A stretch of DNA of 64,000 bases from Ichthyophis bannanicus (GCA_033557465.1 CM066033.1:593246438-593310437); one strand, 5' to 3'. Shown: positions 45,306-56,737, counted from the stretch's first letter. Numbers and translations: made by a program. The notes: generated from the sequence alone by a model not told the origin.

Positions 45306-45376
45306 TTGATATGGAAGGACAGACTAGATAGGCCATGTGGTCTTTTTCTGTTGTCATATTTCTATGTTTCTATAAA

Positions 45377-47961
45377 AGACCCAGGGATTTTTCAAGTAGT
45401 CCCATGGCATTACTAAAATCTACACATGATAAAATAATGGCCTTAACTACTTTTCTCAAATTGTTGAGACTCACATAAGCTCTGATCTAAACAATTTTAA
45501 AATCTTGAGATATGTACAACAAAAGAAAGGTTTGAATCCAGCCATATATGTAGCCATAAACTTGTCATTAATCATATTCATGCCCTCCAATCGATTTCCT
45601 AATGGGAATCAAAATCTGTATATATCATCTGAAAACATATAAAAATTCAAGCCTACCTTCTTCAAACCTATGCAGAGTGGAATTAGAAATATATTAAATA
45701 GCATCCATATTGGGGGGGGGGGGACCACATTGTGTGGAAATTCACATAGTCTGGACCAACAGCATGAACAAATCATGTCCCCCAAGCAACTGCTGCTGCC
45801 TTGCCACAAACAAGGAATTAAACCAATATAATACAGTTCCCCATGTGTGTATCTCTCTCTGTTACTCATCAAGTCATGTTGGATTACATCAAATACAGCT
45901 GTTAAGTCTAGGGATTATCACCACATCTAAATCTTCAATCAATCTTCGGATATATCTCATCCATTACTGACAGCACTAAGGTTTTCATACTACAGTGTTT
46001 CCTAAAACCTTACAGACATTCCTGAGACACCCCCTTTTTTATCCATAAAACACAATTAACTTTCTACTATTTCCTTGATTACCTTATTTAAGGATGGGAA
46101 AGTGATCTATAATTTCTAACTATAGATGGGTCTGACATCTTTTTTCAGTACAGGTTTAATAATGCCACCTTCAGTCTAGCAGGTAACTCTCCTTCCAAAA
46201 CCAAATCTATTCAAAATCAATGTTCATTGATCGCCTAGTTCACTGCAAGAAGCGGTGAATAAATGGCCAAGCTACAGGGCTCAACCTTACTGGATGTAGG
46301 TCTCAGCCCTGCAAATTCCTCCACTTGCTTCATTGCGACTGTCCTAAACATTAACCAGCAACCTTCTTTCCTCTCATGCCAAAGAGAATCCAGACCAGCT
46401 CTGCAAACTCATCACCTGCAGTCTCTTTTGAAAGTCAAGGATTGGCCTTAGTTCATGTTGATGAACACATTAATCTAGTCAAAGAGTTGCTGAACATAAC
46501 ATGTCAATGATGGAAATCCCATCAGAATGATACCCTATTGCAATAATCCATTCAACTAAAATATGGGAAAAAGTGAAAAAGCATCCAATGCAATCATCAC
46601 AGGAGCCAACTTTTCAAAATGAGTGGGGGTGTTAAACCCAAGTCACTCCTCTCTGGACACAGTGAAAGAGTCTGTTCAAGCATCCACAGAGCTGGCACCT
46701 ATACCGATGGTGGACTTTTACTTCCCTTTTAGAGAAGTAGATAGTGGCAAGCAGGAATGCAATTTGATAAATCACACTTGTGGGGAAATCCTCAGAAATG
46801 GAAGGGGTGTCTGGCATGTGAGCCAAAGTGTCATTTTTCAGTCTTCTCTATTGTTTGCCTAACTGCACTATGTTGCCATACACGGAAATCCTTCAGTTTC
46901 CACTGAACATGCTTTCTTTTTACTGCCTTGCAGCTTTCACGACTGCTCAGTACAGAGTGCCTTGCAGCTCTCCCAGATGCTGGTCATTCACAGCTGCTGG
47001 AATTTCTGCGTCATCTCATCTCCGGTCCCAGTCTGACAGTTGCCAACTAAGAAGTAAAAGCTAGGAATCATTTTAAAACCTGGTAAATGTACCCAAGGCC
47101 ACATGCTAAGTATAATTGTTACAACAGAGCAACAGCCAAAATGCCTTCGATCCCAGCAGCTGTCAATACTGTCTCTGCCACATTCCTTGCCCCATTTGGT
47201 CAAAGGAGCAGGAGCTATGTCCGTAATAGAACTCTGGGCTGCCAATGGGCCACGAGATTGGCTCCACACCGAACTCCTCATCAGGCACTGACAAATAGCA
47301 AGGCAGTATTAACAATATCCGATGACGTCACAATACTGCAGTTGGGACAATTCAATATATAGTACAAAAAGAAATCAAGAGATACCCTATTTTCTATTTT
47401 AAAAGCCCAAATGCTTTTTTTTCTCCCATTATTAGAGCAATGAAGCATGCCAACAATTTTGATACCCTTCTGGGATATTTTAAGACACCCGCTGAGGATT
47501 TTGGGGCCCTTTTACTAAAGGGCACTGGGATGTTGCACCTAATGTGCAAATCCATGGTGCATTAGGGAAAACACCACAGTGTTAACAGCTAGGATAATGG
47601 AAAGCATGCGTCTGGCAGATAACGCGGTGCACGCAGCCCTGCCACAGCAAGACAATAGTACAGGAGCATTCAACGCTGCCTACGTACTTGCCTGCCATGC
47701 AAGTAGCATTGATGCACTGCCTGCATGGTGCACAACCCCATCCACTCTCTACTCCCAACCCTCCCACTTCCAACCCTAATGCGCCATGCACAGTTAGCAC
47801 CAAAATCAAACAGCACTGTCATGGCTCCATGCTAGCTGTCAACATGTGTCCAACATGCACCTTTAACACATGCCACATTCACACAGACAGCTAATGTCCT
47901 TTTGAGTCATTCCATTTAACTAACTTTAAATTTGCAAATGCCATTAAGTTGAATACATATA
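45377..47961. other. Intronic sequence, nothing firmly recognised
   Basis: No exon or complete element was seen. About 47500-47560 (GGGGCCCTTTTACTAAAGGG) looks like the end of a small interspersed DNA element, but no matching second end was identified. A short G-run lies at 45712-45722. Confidence 0.45.
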
Positions 47962-49227
47962 CGAGGTGTGATCAAAAAGTATCAAGACTTGTACAATAAG
48001 CACAAGAAGTATAAACACTGACAGCTATTGCACTCATTCTCCTTCAAAAGTAGTCCCCTTCTGATAGAACACACTTCCTCCAGCGTTCCTGCACTGCTGG
48101 AAACAATTTTGAAATGTCTAGTGAAGTTGCTGTGTCACATTTTGCTTAATGATCTCTAAGTTGTCAAATCTCCTTCCTTTCAGTGGTAATTTCAGTTTTG
48201 GAAACAATTAAAAGTCAAAGGGTGCGAGGTCAGGTAAGTATGGAGGCTGACAGATTTGCTCTATTTGGTGTTTGCCCAAGAACTACTGGACAAGATGAGC
48301 TGAGGTGTTATCGCAATGTAGCAGCCATTCACCATTCCCGTGCAACGCTGGCCTCTTATGACGAGCTGAATCTCTCAAATGAGTCAAAACTTGGACGTAA
48401 TACTCCTTATTGATAGTTTGGCCTTTTGGTGCATACTCATGATGAGCAATACTCTGGCAATCAAAGGAAACTGTGAGCATGACCTTGACATTGCTCCTCA
48501 TTGACAGGCTTTCTTGGATCTGGGAAAGTTTGGCGTCTTTCATTGTGAGGATCGAGCCTTAATTTTCAGGTCATAACTATAAACCCAGTAATAATCTTTT
48601 TGATGAAAGCCGAGTCATTTTCAATGCATTTCTACAACTCCCTGGCTGCAGACAATTAATCTCCTTTTTGGTCAGGAGACGAGAGATTTGGCACAAATTT
48701 TGCAAACACACGTTTCATCTCCAAATCAACAGCAAGAATGGACTGAACCACCCCAAAACTGATGTCCATATTATCAGCAAGCTCGATGATTTGAGCTTAT
48801 TGTGGCACACACTGCTTCAATTTTGTCTTCATTCCTACTTGTGGATGGCCTTCCAGAATGTTTGTCACTGTCAACACTTTGGCAGCCCTCTTGGAAACAT
48901 TTGTACCAGTCATAAACTCAAACACGACCCATGCATTGATCTCCATACACTTGCTGTAACTTGTCATAAGTCTGCACGAATCTCCAAGTTTGACAGAATT
49001 TAATGCAAATTCACAATTCAATTTTTACACTCATCATAAATCTGACAAAACTGCTTTTACACGATACCAAACATCACGTGATTAAAAAGGCTACAGGTGT
49101 GCTGCAACCATGCTACACTCTGCACATGCAGGGCACATAACTAGGTCACTGCATGCTTAATAGTGTTGTGGTATGATGTATTGTTATAGCTACACAACAA
49201 GTCTCGATACTTTTAGATCACACCTTG
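47962..49227 (-). mobile_element. Mariner-type DNA transposon
   Basis: Inverted ends are CGAGGTGTGATCAAAAAGTA (left) and, inverted at the right, CAAGGTGTGATCTAAAAGTA. TA at 47960-47961 flanks the left. The right flank reads CA, probably a mutated TA. The length of 1266 bp is normal for mariner. Transposase fragments are on the minus strand. Confidence 0.88.
48283..49021 (-). pseudogene. Mariner transposase remnant
   Basis: The N-terminal part (49021-48797) resembles the first DNA-binding helices in degenerate form (ALNSVKLGDS, VFEFMTG). The catalytic part (48543-48283) has MLTVSFDCQSIAHHEY (first-strand Asp region), GQTINKEYYVQVL and LLHCDNTSAHLVQ, corresponding to the second catalytic Asp box (HxDNAPAH in mariners). 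Frames are broken in between and the third Asp region is not clear. Confidence 0.8.
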
Positions 49228-49479
49228 CAGCACTTTAAAACGATTTACTGTCACTTAATCCCCGAGTCACTTAATCAAGTTTTTATCTGATTGTATTTAA
49301 AGTATTTTGGCATGGTTTCAATTGTAGATCGACTGTTTAATTATTTTGATTTTTTCACGACACTGCGCCATCCACTTTTGTTAATCCGCGACCACAAAAG
49401 TGGCGCGCATCACAGGTTGAGAATCGCTACGTTAAGTATATACGATAGCAACATTTGTAGCAATGCCACTTGAATACGG

Positions 49480-50510
49480 TACAAAGTAGCAAAGGTCGGA
49501 AGACATTAATTTACATGGGACATGAGTTCTGGTTTAAGAAACGGTCTAACAATAATCATATTAAATTGGCGCTGCATTAGGTTTGCTACACACAAGTGTA
49601 GAGCAAGATTAGTTACATCGGACGATGATATCATACGCAATTTTTCAGTTCACAATCACAAGTGCAACAAGGAAACGGTTTTGGCGAAGAATGCGGTCGC
49701 AGAAATGAAGCAAAAGATGTCAGAGATCAATGCAACTCCCTCTGCCTCATGGGCTGCGGTGAGTCAGTCTGCCACCTGGCACTTTCATGGCATTGCCTCC
49801 AAAAAGTGCCATCTCTCGGACTCTTAACAGACATCGAAATAGTATAAGAAGGATGGATCCGCAACTAGCTCTCCTGCCCCTGCCAACTGACGCCATGTTT
49901 GATGTTCCGGATATATACAGAGACGTCTTGCTATACGACTCTAAAGATTATAGTGATGACGCGAGGTTTCTTATCTTCGGCGACAGGAGCCTGGTTGATG
50001 CACTGTCTTTCAACAAACTGTGGTTTGCAGATGGGACATTCAAGGTTGTACCTTCACTTTTTTACCAGCTGTACACCATACACTTTCAATACGCCGAAGG
50101 AGTTACACTACCGGCAATTCACTGTCTCCTACAAAACAAAATGGCCTTTACATACAATAAATTGTTTGCTGTATTGCGAGATATAGTGACAAATGCCACA
50201 CCAGATGTCATTTTAACTGACTTTGAAAGTGCAGCAATGAATGCACTTGTTCACACTTCACATCTGCAAGAGTGACTGGATGTTATTTTCATCTATGCCG
50301 GGCCGTTCAGTGTAAAGTATGTGAACTGGGGATGAAAGCAGAATATGAGGAACATGATAATTTATGCATCATGATTCGATGTCTAGCTGTGTTGGCTTTT
50401 GTGCCAATGGATGATGTTGTCGACACATTCGAGACTTTAGCTGAAGCTATGCCTCAAAACGAGAGGATGAATGAACTGTTGTACTTTGAACATACCTATG
50501 TTCGAAGATG
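49480..50510 (+). pseudogene. MULE-type transposase with N-terminal FLYWCH finger, 5' part
   Basis: The FLYWCH-like start, in broken frame at about 49480-49660, reads KTLIYMGHEFWFKKRS, then WRC, CRARL and a terminal HNHKC, with the Cys-Cys-His-His spacing kept. The frame at 49787-50275 carries the transposase: LWFADGTFKVVPSLFYQLY (first catalytic Asp), VILTDFESAAMNAL (second Asp). After a stop at 50273-50275 a shifted frame continues with GCYFHLCRAVQCKV (MULE 'CxxH' block) and LAFVPMDDVVDTFETLAE to about 50510. The third acidic residue lies in that part. It is inactive as drawn. Confidence 0.85.
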
Positions 50511-50534
50511 ACGACTTCGCGGCAGGGGAGATAA

Positions 50535-50880
50535 CTATACAGCAGCGATATGTCTGTAAGGACTTCTTCCTGCTTGTTCATGGAGAAAGCGTAGTTAATC
50601 ACCTGTAGAAGATCTTCTCCCTGAACAGTAGGAATAAGTCTCACAACCCTCCCACTTCCCCATGGATTTAGTTTTGTCTACTAGCTTTGTATCTTACTGA
50701 GAATAAGATGGAGCTGCGGTAGGTGGGAAGGCAAGTGTGCATGCACAATGGAGGCTCCTGGAGGCTTCCTATGGAAGCTGAGGAGTTTTTCGTGCGGGGC
50801 TCCATTGGAGAAGTCACCCATATGTGAGGACTTATTCCTGCTATTCACGGAGAACACCTGCTACTGGGGAGTAACTATGC
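50535..50880. mobile_element. DIRS terminal-repeat remnant inside the MULE
   Basis: The words ACTTCTTCCTGCTTGTTCATGG (near 50561), GAACAGTAGGAATAAGTC and CCCATATGTGAGGACTTATT (near 50818) match the ITR and internal complementary region of DIRS copy A (TTCCTGCTTGTTCCTGG, CAGCAGGAATAAGTC, CCCATATGTGAAGACT). No coding part lies between them, so it is a deletion derivative or a solo end of a related DIRS. Confidence 0.65.
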
Positions 50881-50884
50881 TTTT

Positions 50885-51690
50885 ATGTACTTTATTCCTC
50901 CTCCTCCTCCCACACCAATTACCTAAAGGGTATTAAGAGAGACATTTTGCTGGGCATCTTGCCTGCCAACTTTAAAATGACAGCTATTCTGAAGTTGTGC
51001 TGCCTCTACCTAAAACAAATCCTCCTTCATATTCCCCTCAACAGATCTACCCCATTAATCCTATTCAGGCTGCAACCACCACTCTAACCCAAGAATTGCA
51101 GTTCTTTCAGAACTCCTCTTTCCAGATGGTGTCCAGCAGTTCAAGCAGGAGCTATCTTCAAGTCACTCCTACTGTGCTGATGCTAATATCCAAAATGGCA
51201 ATGCCTGACTCAAGGCTGTCGTTTACTCTTCATGCCCAGTGCAAAAGGGAGTTTCAGACCAACCAGTGCCATTTGAATTATGATGCTGTTAAGTTGTTGA
51301 AACTGCCCCAGTTGGAACCCAGGGGTTTCATTGAATAAGAGAGGGATTTTATGGGTTTTCTGGAAGGTTTGGAGCCTAGGATATGTCAAGCAAAGCAGAT
51401 ATGATGTGTGGAAGTCATGTTGCATGCAGGGGTCTGTTGGAGCGATGCACCTTATTCATATTTAAATCTGTATATATTTTTAAACTATCTATATACCTAA
51501 TCAGCATTTACTCAGCATTGTAACCCTCAAATTACCATTTTTATTATATACAATTTAATGTTCACTGTAATTTCAATTGTTTGAATAGGTTTCAATGTAA
51601 TGTTTAAGTTTTGTTCTATGTAAACCGCTTTGATTTTTCTGAAAGGCGGTATATAAAACTGTTAAATAAATAAATAAATAAAAATAAAAA
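50885..51690 (+). mobile_element. L2-like LINE 3' tail inside the MULE
   Basis: Only the end is certain: AAACCGCTTTGATTTTTCTG, GGCGGTATATAAAACTG and the AAATAAATAAATAAATAAA tail to 51690, where the MULE resumes. The upstream part (50885-51440) is not recognised. Confidence 0.65.
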
Positions 51691-52008
51691 ATTTCCACCA
51701 GAAACCCAGAACAAATACGAGGACGTGAAAAGTGGCGTTGCCCGCACGAATAATGCAGTAGAAGGCTGGCATCATGCCCTGTAGTCACTCTTATCTTGCC
51801 AACATCCCACCATGTGGACATTTCTCGACGGCCTGAGAAAGGATTGTCGACAGCATGTGGCAGCAGTTCTTCAGGCCGGTGCTGGGGTTCAAATCAGACA
51901 GAAAAGGAAGTGTGCTGAAATATGCACCAGGACATCTCGAGCAATTCAACAATACCCAACTACAGAAAGATTAACGTACCTAAAATCACTTGCATATCTT
52001 TTGTATTA
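51691..52008 (+). pseudogene. MULE-type transposase, 3' part
   Basis: In one frame it reads NKYEDVKSGVARTNNAVEGWH, the typical C-terminal MULE block (RTNNAVEGWH), then a stop, then CQHPTMWTFLDGLRKD and the basic C terminus to 52008. It resumes the domain left at about 50520. Confidence 0.85.
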
Positions 52009-52399
52009 AATAAATTTATTTTCATGTTTATCCGTTGTTATGATCAAATAAATGTATTTTAATCTAATGTTTATCCTCGGTTATCTTACATTTTAAATCT
52101 AATTTTTATCCTCCGTTGGGAATTATCTGACTGGGGATTATGTGACTGAGGGATTAAGTGACTGGAGGAATATCTCTCATAGTTACAATTGTAGATTCTA
52201 GGTGATTAAGTGACTGGACACCCTTTAGAACAGCTGGTTTCCACTTGGGCAATCAATAAGCACATCTAAATAAAAATAAATAAAACATTTTGCATATAGT
52301 TATTTCTGATCATAAGGATAGTTTTCTGAGCTATGAGCAGTGAAATAAGACAGCTACAGTCACAATGCTTTTGGTAATACTGTGTTGAAGGGTGGAGAG

Positions 52400-53285
52400 A
52401 GAATATGTCAGTCAATCTAGCAGTCTTGAACAACCTCAACACGCTCGCTAATATCAAGACGTCTGCCAAAACTGTGTATTCGAAACTCAAATCACTCCAA
52501 CACTTACGACCCATATTACAATACAATGACCACAGAGCAGTTTTTCAGTCCATCATAACCCCCCACCTTGACTACAGCAATATACTTTACCAAGGACTTA
52601 CAAAACAAGCATTATACCCACTTCAATTAATGCAAAATACTGCTGCAAGACTCTTAACAGGAACATCAAAATGTCAGCATATCACACCGACTCTCAAGAG
52701 CCTTCATTGTATTTTGTCCTTTGTGTGGCTGGTAACCAAAGTCGCAACCACCATCTACAAAATCTTTCACAACTCTTCAGCCCCTTGCCTCGAAGATCTA
52801 ATCACAAGAACATAAGATATGCCATACTGAGTCAGACCAAGGTCCATCAAGCCCAGTATCCTGTTTCCAACAGTGGCCAATCTAGGTCATAAGTACCTAG
52901 CAGTTTCCCCAACAAGACCCAGAAGATCAGTGAACCAGAACCTTCTAGTCATACCCCCCTCAAGACCAGAAGCTCTCAGCAAACAGAGCCTTCACCCTTT
53001 TTGCCCCAACAATTTGGAACACACTACTAGAACCCACCAGATCTGCACAGTCTATACAAGATCTGAAGACACTCTTAAAAACACATTTATTCATTGAACA
53101 CATCGGCTCAAATGAAATCACATAACTACATATACTACTGAAATCTGTAAACCCCCAAGTTGTTAAATCCAAGTTGGTAGCCCCATGAGTTCTATGTAAC
53201 TACAACTCATTCGAGTTTGTTATTGTTGCTCTATGTAACCCACCTTGGCATAAAGGCAGTATAAAAAACCCCGTTAAATAAATAA
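52400..53285 (+). mobile_element. L2-like LINE 3' end with CR1 insertion
   Basis: Frames carry LDYSNILYQGLTKQALYPLQ and LMQNTAARLLTGTSKCQHIT, the post-RT region of L2-like LINEs. The 3' UTR has ACCCACCTTGGCATAAAGGC and ends AAATAAATAAAAT. A CR1 3' end in reverse orientation (about 52806-52910: AAGAACATAAGATATGCC, CCTGTTTCCAACAGTGGCC) interrupts it. Confidence 0.85.
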
Positions 53286-54023
53286 AATATCACCAATCAT
53301 TCAAAGAACAGTGCACACACAGAACAAAGTCTCATATAAGCATATACCTAGTAAAGCAAACTGCTTCAGATATATTTATATGCAGTAGTAATTTTGTTTT
53401 CACTTTGAAAAATATAAAAGCTTCTTAAAGAGACTTATCAGTGATTCATAATTATTTAAGCAAACAAAATATATTTTTAAATTTGAACAAAGAAAGGGTT
53501 TTACCATAATGTGGGAAAACATTTAAGAGCTGGAGATCATTGATTATTATATTATCTTCCAAAATGCAAATGAAAGGAATACACGGATTTACAGAATTAT
53601 TCTACATGATGAAGCAGTAAAATCTGTGGAACTATAAAAAAAATATATATATATAAAAGATAATAAAGTTTACAAAGGATCGCATCCAATAACTGGGTAT
53701 ACCGACAAGTGCTGCGCTTATAGACGAACACATGGCAGGGATGAGACGCTTGTGTCTAAGTCCCTCCCTTGATACTGCAGACAACACCCAAATTTGCCCT
53801 CTGCAGCATCACTCCTAAGCCAGTCTATATTAGTGCCCACTGCCCAGGTATGGTCAAGCAACGCCACTACTTCGATAACCCAAAATAAAATGCAATTCGC
53901 CCCGGGTTCCCCAACATGATGACGACTCAAGAGAGATCAATGTGGATGTGATGCACTGGCAGGAGCTGTGTTCACATCAAGAAACTAAAGCCCGTGCTTG
54001 AAAAGGCGGTGGCTTTCTCTTAC
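53286..54023 (-). other. TTL: Start of TTL intron 1
   Basis: This lies directly downstream of the TTL exon 1 donor on the minus strand. It holds nothing else recognised apart from A/T-rich stretches. Confidence 0.7.
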
Positions 54024-54180
54024 CCAGTCTCCCGAAAGGCAGCCTGTTCCTCTCGCCCAGCATCAGGTTGAATCTCGGGTTGTCTTTTCTCAGCCTCTTC
54101 CATTGTCCCGTAGAGAGGAGAATTCTGCTCACCTCCGAGTAGACACTGCTGTTCTCATCGCGAACCACGAAAGTGTACAT
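54024..54180 (-). CDS. TTL: Tubulin tyrosine ligase, first coding exon
   Basis: TTL re-adds Tyr to the C terminus of detyrosinated alpha-tubulin, acting on soluble tubulin dimers in the cytosol. The exon encodes the first 52 residues plus one base: [20 protein letters not shown] at the start, [19 protein letters not shown] at the end, close to the mammalian N terminus. It forms part of the N-terminal domain. The exon ends at a GTAAGA donor (minus strand; GT at 54022-54023), which splits the next Gly codon; the frame then reads nonsense for 15 codons. The ATG at 54178-54180 is the conserved start. The next exon was not found in the 54 kb to the left, so intron 1 is probably longer than that, unless a short exon was missed. 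The gene is head to head with POLR1B. Confidence 0.94.
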
Positions 54181-54717
54181 CCTTCTACTTAGCCAAAGAG
54201 CTCCGCAGCGATCGAGGGCTCGGATCTAAGACTATTTAACATTTAAGCCCGAAGACATCCTGCCTTCAGTCATCCATGGATGGCTGCATAGCCAGCTCCC
54301 AACATGCCAAAGAATCGCTCGAGCCGCTTCATGCACCCACCAGACCTCCACGCCAGCAAGACTGTCTTCAGTTTGACCGCATTTTATTAACAGGATCTAC
54401 ATCTACTACGCAAAAGCTAGGAGTGGGGCGGGAGCACTCAGCACCTCCACATTTGATTTCCCCGTAGCTGCAGCTGTTGCATGCTCCTCGCCGTGTGAGA
54501 ACCCAGCTCGGAGGTCAGAGAGCGCAGTAAGACTGGAGCAACCTCAACCTAAGATCCCTTTCTCCTCCCTCCCAAATATGACTCAGATAATTTTATTGGC
54601 ATGACAAAAACCCTGCATCTACGCAGCCGCCCGTCGCAGAATATCTTCATCCTTTCCCAACAAAGCCGCTTCCGCCTCCTCTCTGCAACCTGGGCGCTCG
54701 AGCGGCCCTGTGGGATC

Positions 54718-54731
54718 CTGGGACTTGTAGT
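54718..54731 (-). promoter_or_regulatory. ZNF143/THAP11-type motif (SBS), copy 1
   Basis: CTGGGACTTGTAGT is the reverse complement of the ACTACAAnTCCCAG consensus, with no mismatch. It lies 105 bp upstream of the POLR1B start codon. Confidence 0.8.
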
Positions 54732-54766
54732 TTCCGCCTGGGAGGTGGTCGTGGTCGGTCATAAAG

Positions 54767-54782
54767 ACTACAAGTTCCAGCA
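54767..54782 (+). promoter_or_regulatory. ZNF143/THAP11-type motif (SBS), copy 2
   Basis: ACTACAAGTTCCAGCA matches ACTACAAnTCCCAGCA with one substitution. It is inverted with respect to copy 1, 35 bp away, and lies 54 bp before the POLR1B ATG. Confidence 0.75.
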
Positions 54783-54835
54783 CTAGTGGCGGTAGCAGCT
54801 TCCCTCTTCCCCTGCCTTGTTCTTGAGGTAGTAGT

Positions 54836-55012
54836 ATGGATCCGGGGAGGAAGTGGCAGAAGCTGCCGAGTGAACCGAGCCTAAAACACCTGACTGGGCC
54901 GGATTATGCGGTACCGAAGGAGAAGCAGCAGCACGCGCTGCAGGAGCTCGCGCGGGCGCACGTGGAATCCTTCAACTATGCGGTGGGAGAAGGGCTGAGC
55001 CAGGCGGTGCAG
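54836..55012 (+). CDS. POLR1B: RNA polymerase I subunit RPA2 (POLR1B), first coding exon
   Basis: POLR1B is the second-largest subunit of RNA polymerase I, the nucleolar enzyme that transcribes pre-rRNA. The exon encodes residues 1-59, from [20 protein letters not shown] to [18 protein letters not shown], very similar to the mammalian N terminus (Met-Asp-Pro-Gly start, [17 protein letters not shown]). It ends in phase 0 at a GTGAGA donor (55013). The frame beyond is unrelated. The full protein is about 1130 residues, so this is about 5%. No second exon was seen to 64000, which makes intron 1 at least 9 kb. It shares its promoter region with TTL. Confidence 0.95.
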
Positions 55013-55630
55013 GTGAGATCCGACTGCTTCCACGTGGGTCAACCGGTGGAAGAGGATCTGCTTTCTGTAGTTTACCCAGCCTTCCATGCAGCAATGATTA
55101 GATGATTTGGCTGCCTTCTGAACCAGTTAGTTCTTTAAGTAGGAAGGGTTGTGGATATTTGGGCTCGGATAAGTGGTTTTAGTTGATTTAGAATTTATTG
55201 TTGTGAGTTTCTGAAGCATGGGGATTCATAACGTTGGTGAATTTAAAAAACTGAAACTGAGGACTCACTTATGATTGCCCTATCAGTACCATATGTACAT
55301 GTAGTTGTCTTTTTCTTAGGGAAAATAAAACGACAGCTCCATGCTTGCAGTGGTGTAAAATCAGAATGGCATCAGCCTGTGCGGTTTGACCTGGGTTGTA
55401 GCGGTCCAGGGCTGGCTCTACCATTAGGCAAGACTAGGAGATCACCTAGGGCAGCAGCAGTCAAAGCAGGACAATAGATCTTGACAGCAACCCAAACTCA
55501 AAGAGCCATTAGCATGTTATTTTACCTGCAGGGAGAGCAGGCAGGCACCTACATACAAAACAAAGTCAAAAGTTGATGTCCTGTTACACAGTTTGACAGG
55601 ATTGTTTGGGAGGGGTTGTACTAGAACAAG
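55013..55630 (+). other. POLR1B: Start of POLR1B intron 1, with a hAT end fragment
   Basis: Intronic. At 55407-55465 CAGGGCTGGCTCTACCATTA followed by AGATCACCTAGGGCAGC resembles a hAT terminus of the 'CAGGGCTGGCTCTA' type. No second end is visible. Confidence 0.55.
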
Positions 55631-55633
55631 GGG

Positions 55634-56737
55634 GTGACTGATGTGGAAGATCAAGCTCTGGACGTCACCCCCCTGCAAAAGCAGACTAAAATCAGAAACA
55701 GCCACACATTTAAACCACACATCAAAAACAAGTGGGAAGATGTAGGCAGAAGAAAATTAATGCTAAATACATGCAAGCCAGCTAAATGCTGGAAAGCAAT
55801 GAGCACAAATGCTCGAAGCTTAGCCAACAAAGTTCCAGACCTAGAAGCCCTAATGGTGGAAAAGGATTTGGACATTGTGGTCATTACAGAAACATGGCTA
55901 AACTAATCGCATGATTGGGATATAGCCATACCTGGCTATAATCTATTCAAAAGAGAAAGAAAAAACAGAAGAGGAGGAGGAGGAGTAGCCTTGTATGTCA
56001 AAAGCAATATTACAGCTACTGAAATGCAGGGGGCATGGGGAAAAGAAGAAGCGCTCTGGATTATGTTGGAAAGAGGAAATGGCACTGTCATCCATACTGC
56101 TGTAGTCTACAGACCTCCTACACAAATTGAAGAGATAGATAGCAAATTGATTATAGATATTGCCAAGATAGCCACAAAAGGGGGAGCAATCATATTGGGT
56201 GATTTTAATCTACCTGATGTGGATTGGATTACTCTTTCTGCAAATCTGGAAAGAAGCAAAAAAATCGTGGATGCTCTCCAAGATGCGTTACTTAGACAAA
56301 TACTGATGGAACCAACCAGGGAAAGCTCAACACTGGATTTAGTGCTCACCAACAGCGATAGCGTGTTGAATGTCTGCGTGAGTGCCCTTGTGAGCAGCAG
56401 CGATCATCACACGGTGTGGTTTGAGATAAAGGCCATGGTACAGGCCAAACATAGCAAGCTCAAAGTCCTAAACTTCAAAAACACTGACTTCAATAAAATG
56501 GCCGAGTACCTAAAGGAGAAGCTGACAGGGTGGAAGGAGATAAGGGAAGTGGAATTGCAATGGGCTAAACTAAAGGTGGCAATAAAAGGGGCAACAGATA
56601 AATATGTAACAAAAGTAAACAAAAACAAGAGGAGAAGAAAACCTATTTGGTTTTCCAAAGAAGTGGCTGCTCAAATAAAGGCAAAAAACAGCTTTCGCAA
56701 AATTCAAAAGCTCGCAAACAGAGGAACACAGAAATGA
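55634..56737 (+). pseudogene. CR1 copy 3 endonuclease
   Basis: Reads STNARSLANKVPDLEALM (Asn block) and LDIVVITETWLN (Glu block), then a stop at 55904-55906. In the same frame follow GGVALYVKSNI, VVYRPPTQIEEID, ILGDFNLPDVDWI (Asp-x-Asn), LDLVLTNSDSVLNV and SSDHHTVWFEIKA (Asp-His). Only one nonsense codon breaks EN. The frame shifts near 56690, in the linker to RT. Confidence 0.88.

Larger units (their letters stand above)
41940..45376 (+). mobile_element. CR1-type LINE, copy 2, with esterase domain
   Basis: This is the same family as 16740-18716 but much longer. It carries an SGNH esterase domain (about 41950-42454), endonuclease (42520-43200), RT (43810-44800) and C-terminal domain (to 45305). 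The 3' UTR ends TTTCTATGTTTCTAT. It is broken by several frameshifts and stops. Confidence 0.9.
49242..52222 (+). mobile_element. MULE/Phantom-like DNA transposon, interrupted
   Basis: The 9-bp duplications CTTTAAAAC (49233-49241) and CTTTAGAAC (52223-52231), with one mismatch, fit a MULE. The ends carry the word GTCACTTAATC: at 49250-49260 and 49266-49276 on plus, and inverted at 52152-52162 and 52204-52214. Inside is a FLYWCH-type zinc finger followed by a MULE transposase, split by about 1.15 kb of younger sequence (50535-51690). Confidence 0.85.
54181..54835. promoter_or_regulatory. Bidirectional TTL/POLR1B promoter, GC-rich
   Basis: 655 bp separate the two start codons, which point outward. 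The stretch is rich in CpG relative to the neighbouring introns and has no obvious TATA box at the expected distance from either start. It contains two inverted ZNF143/THAP11-type motifs and must hold both 5' UTRs. Confidence 0.85.

Noticed and set aside
1..54023. Second exon of TTL
   Set aside because: I looked for the downstream TTL protein on the minus strand among the longer frames and saw none. A short exon without a Met could still be missed.
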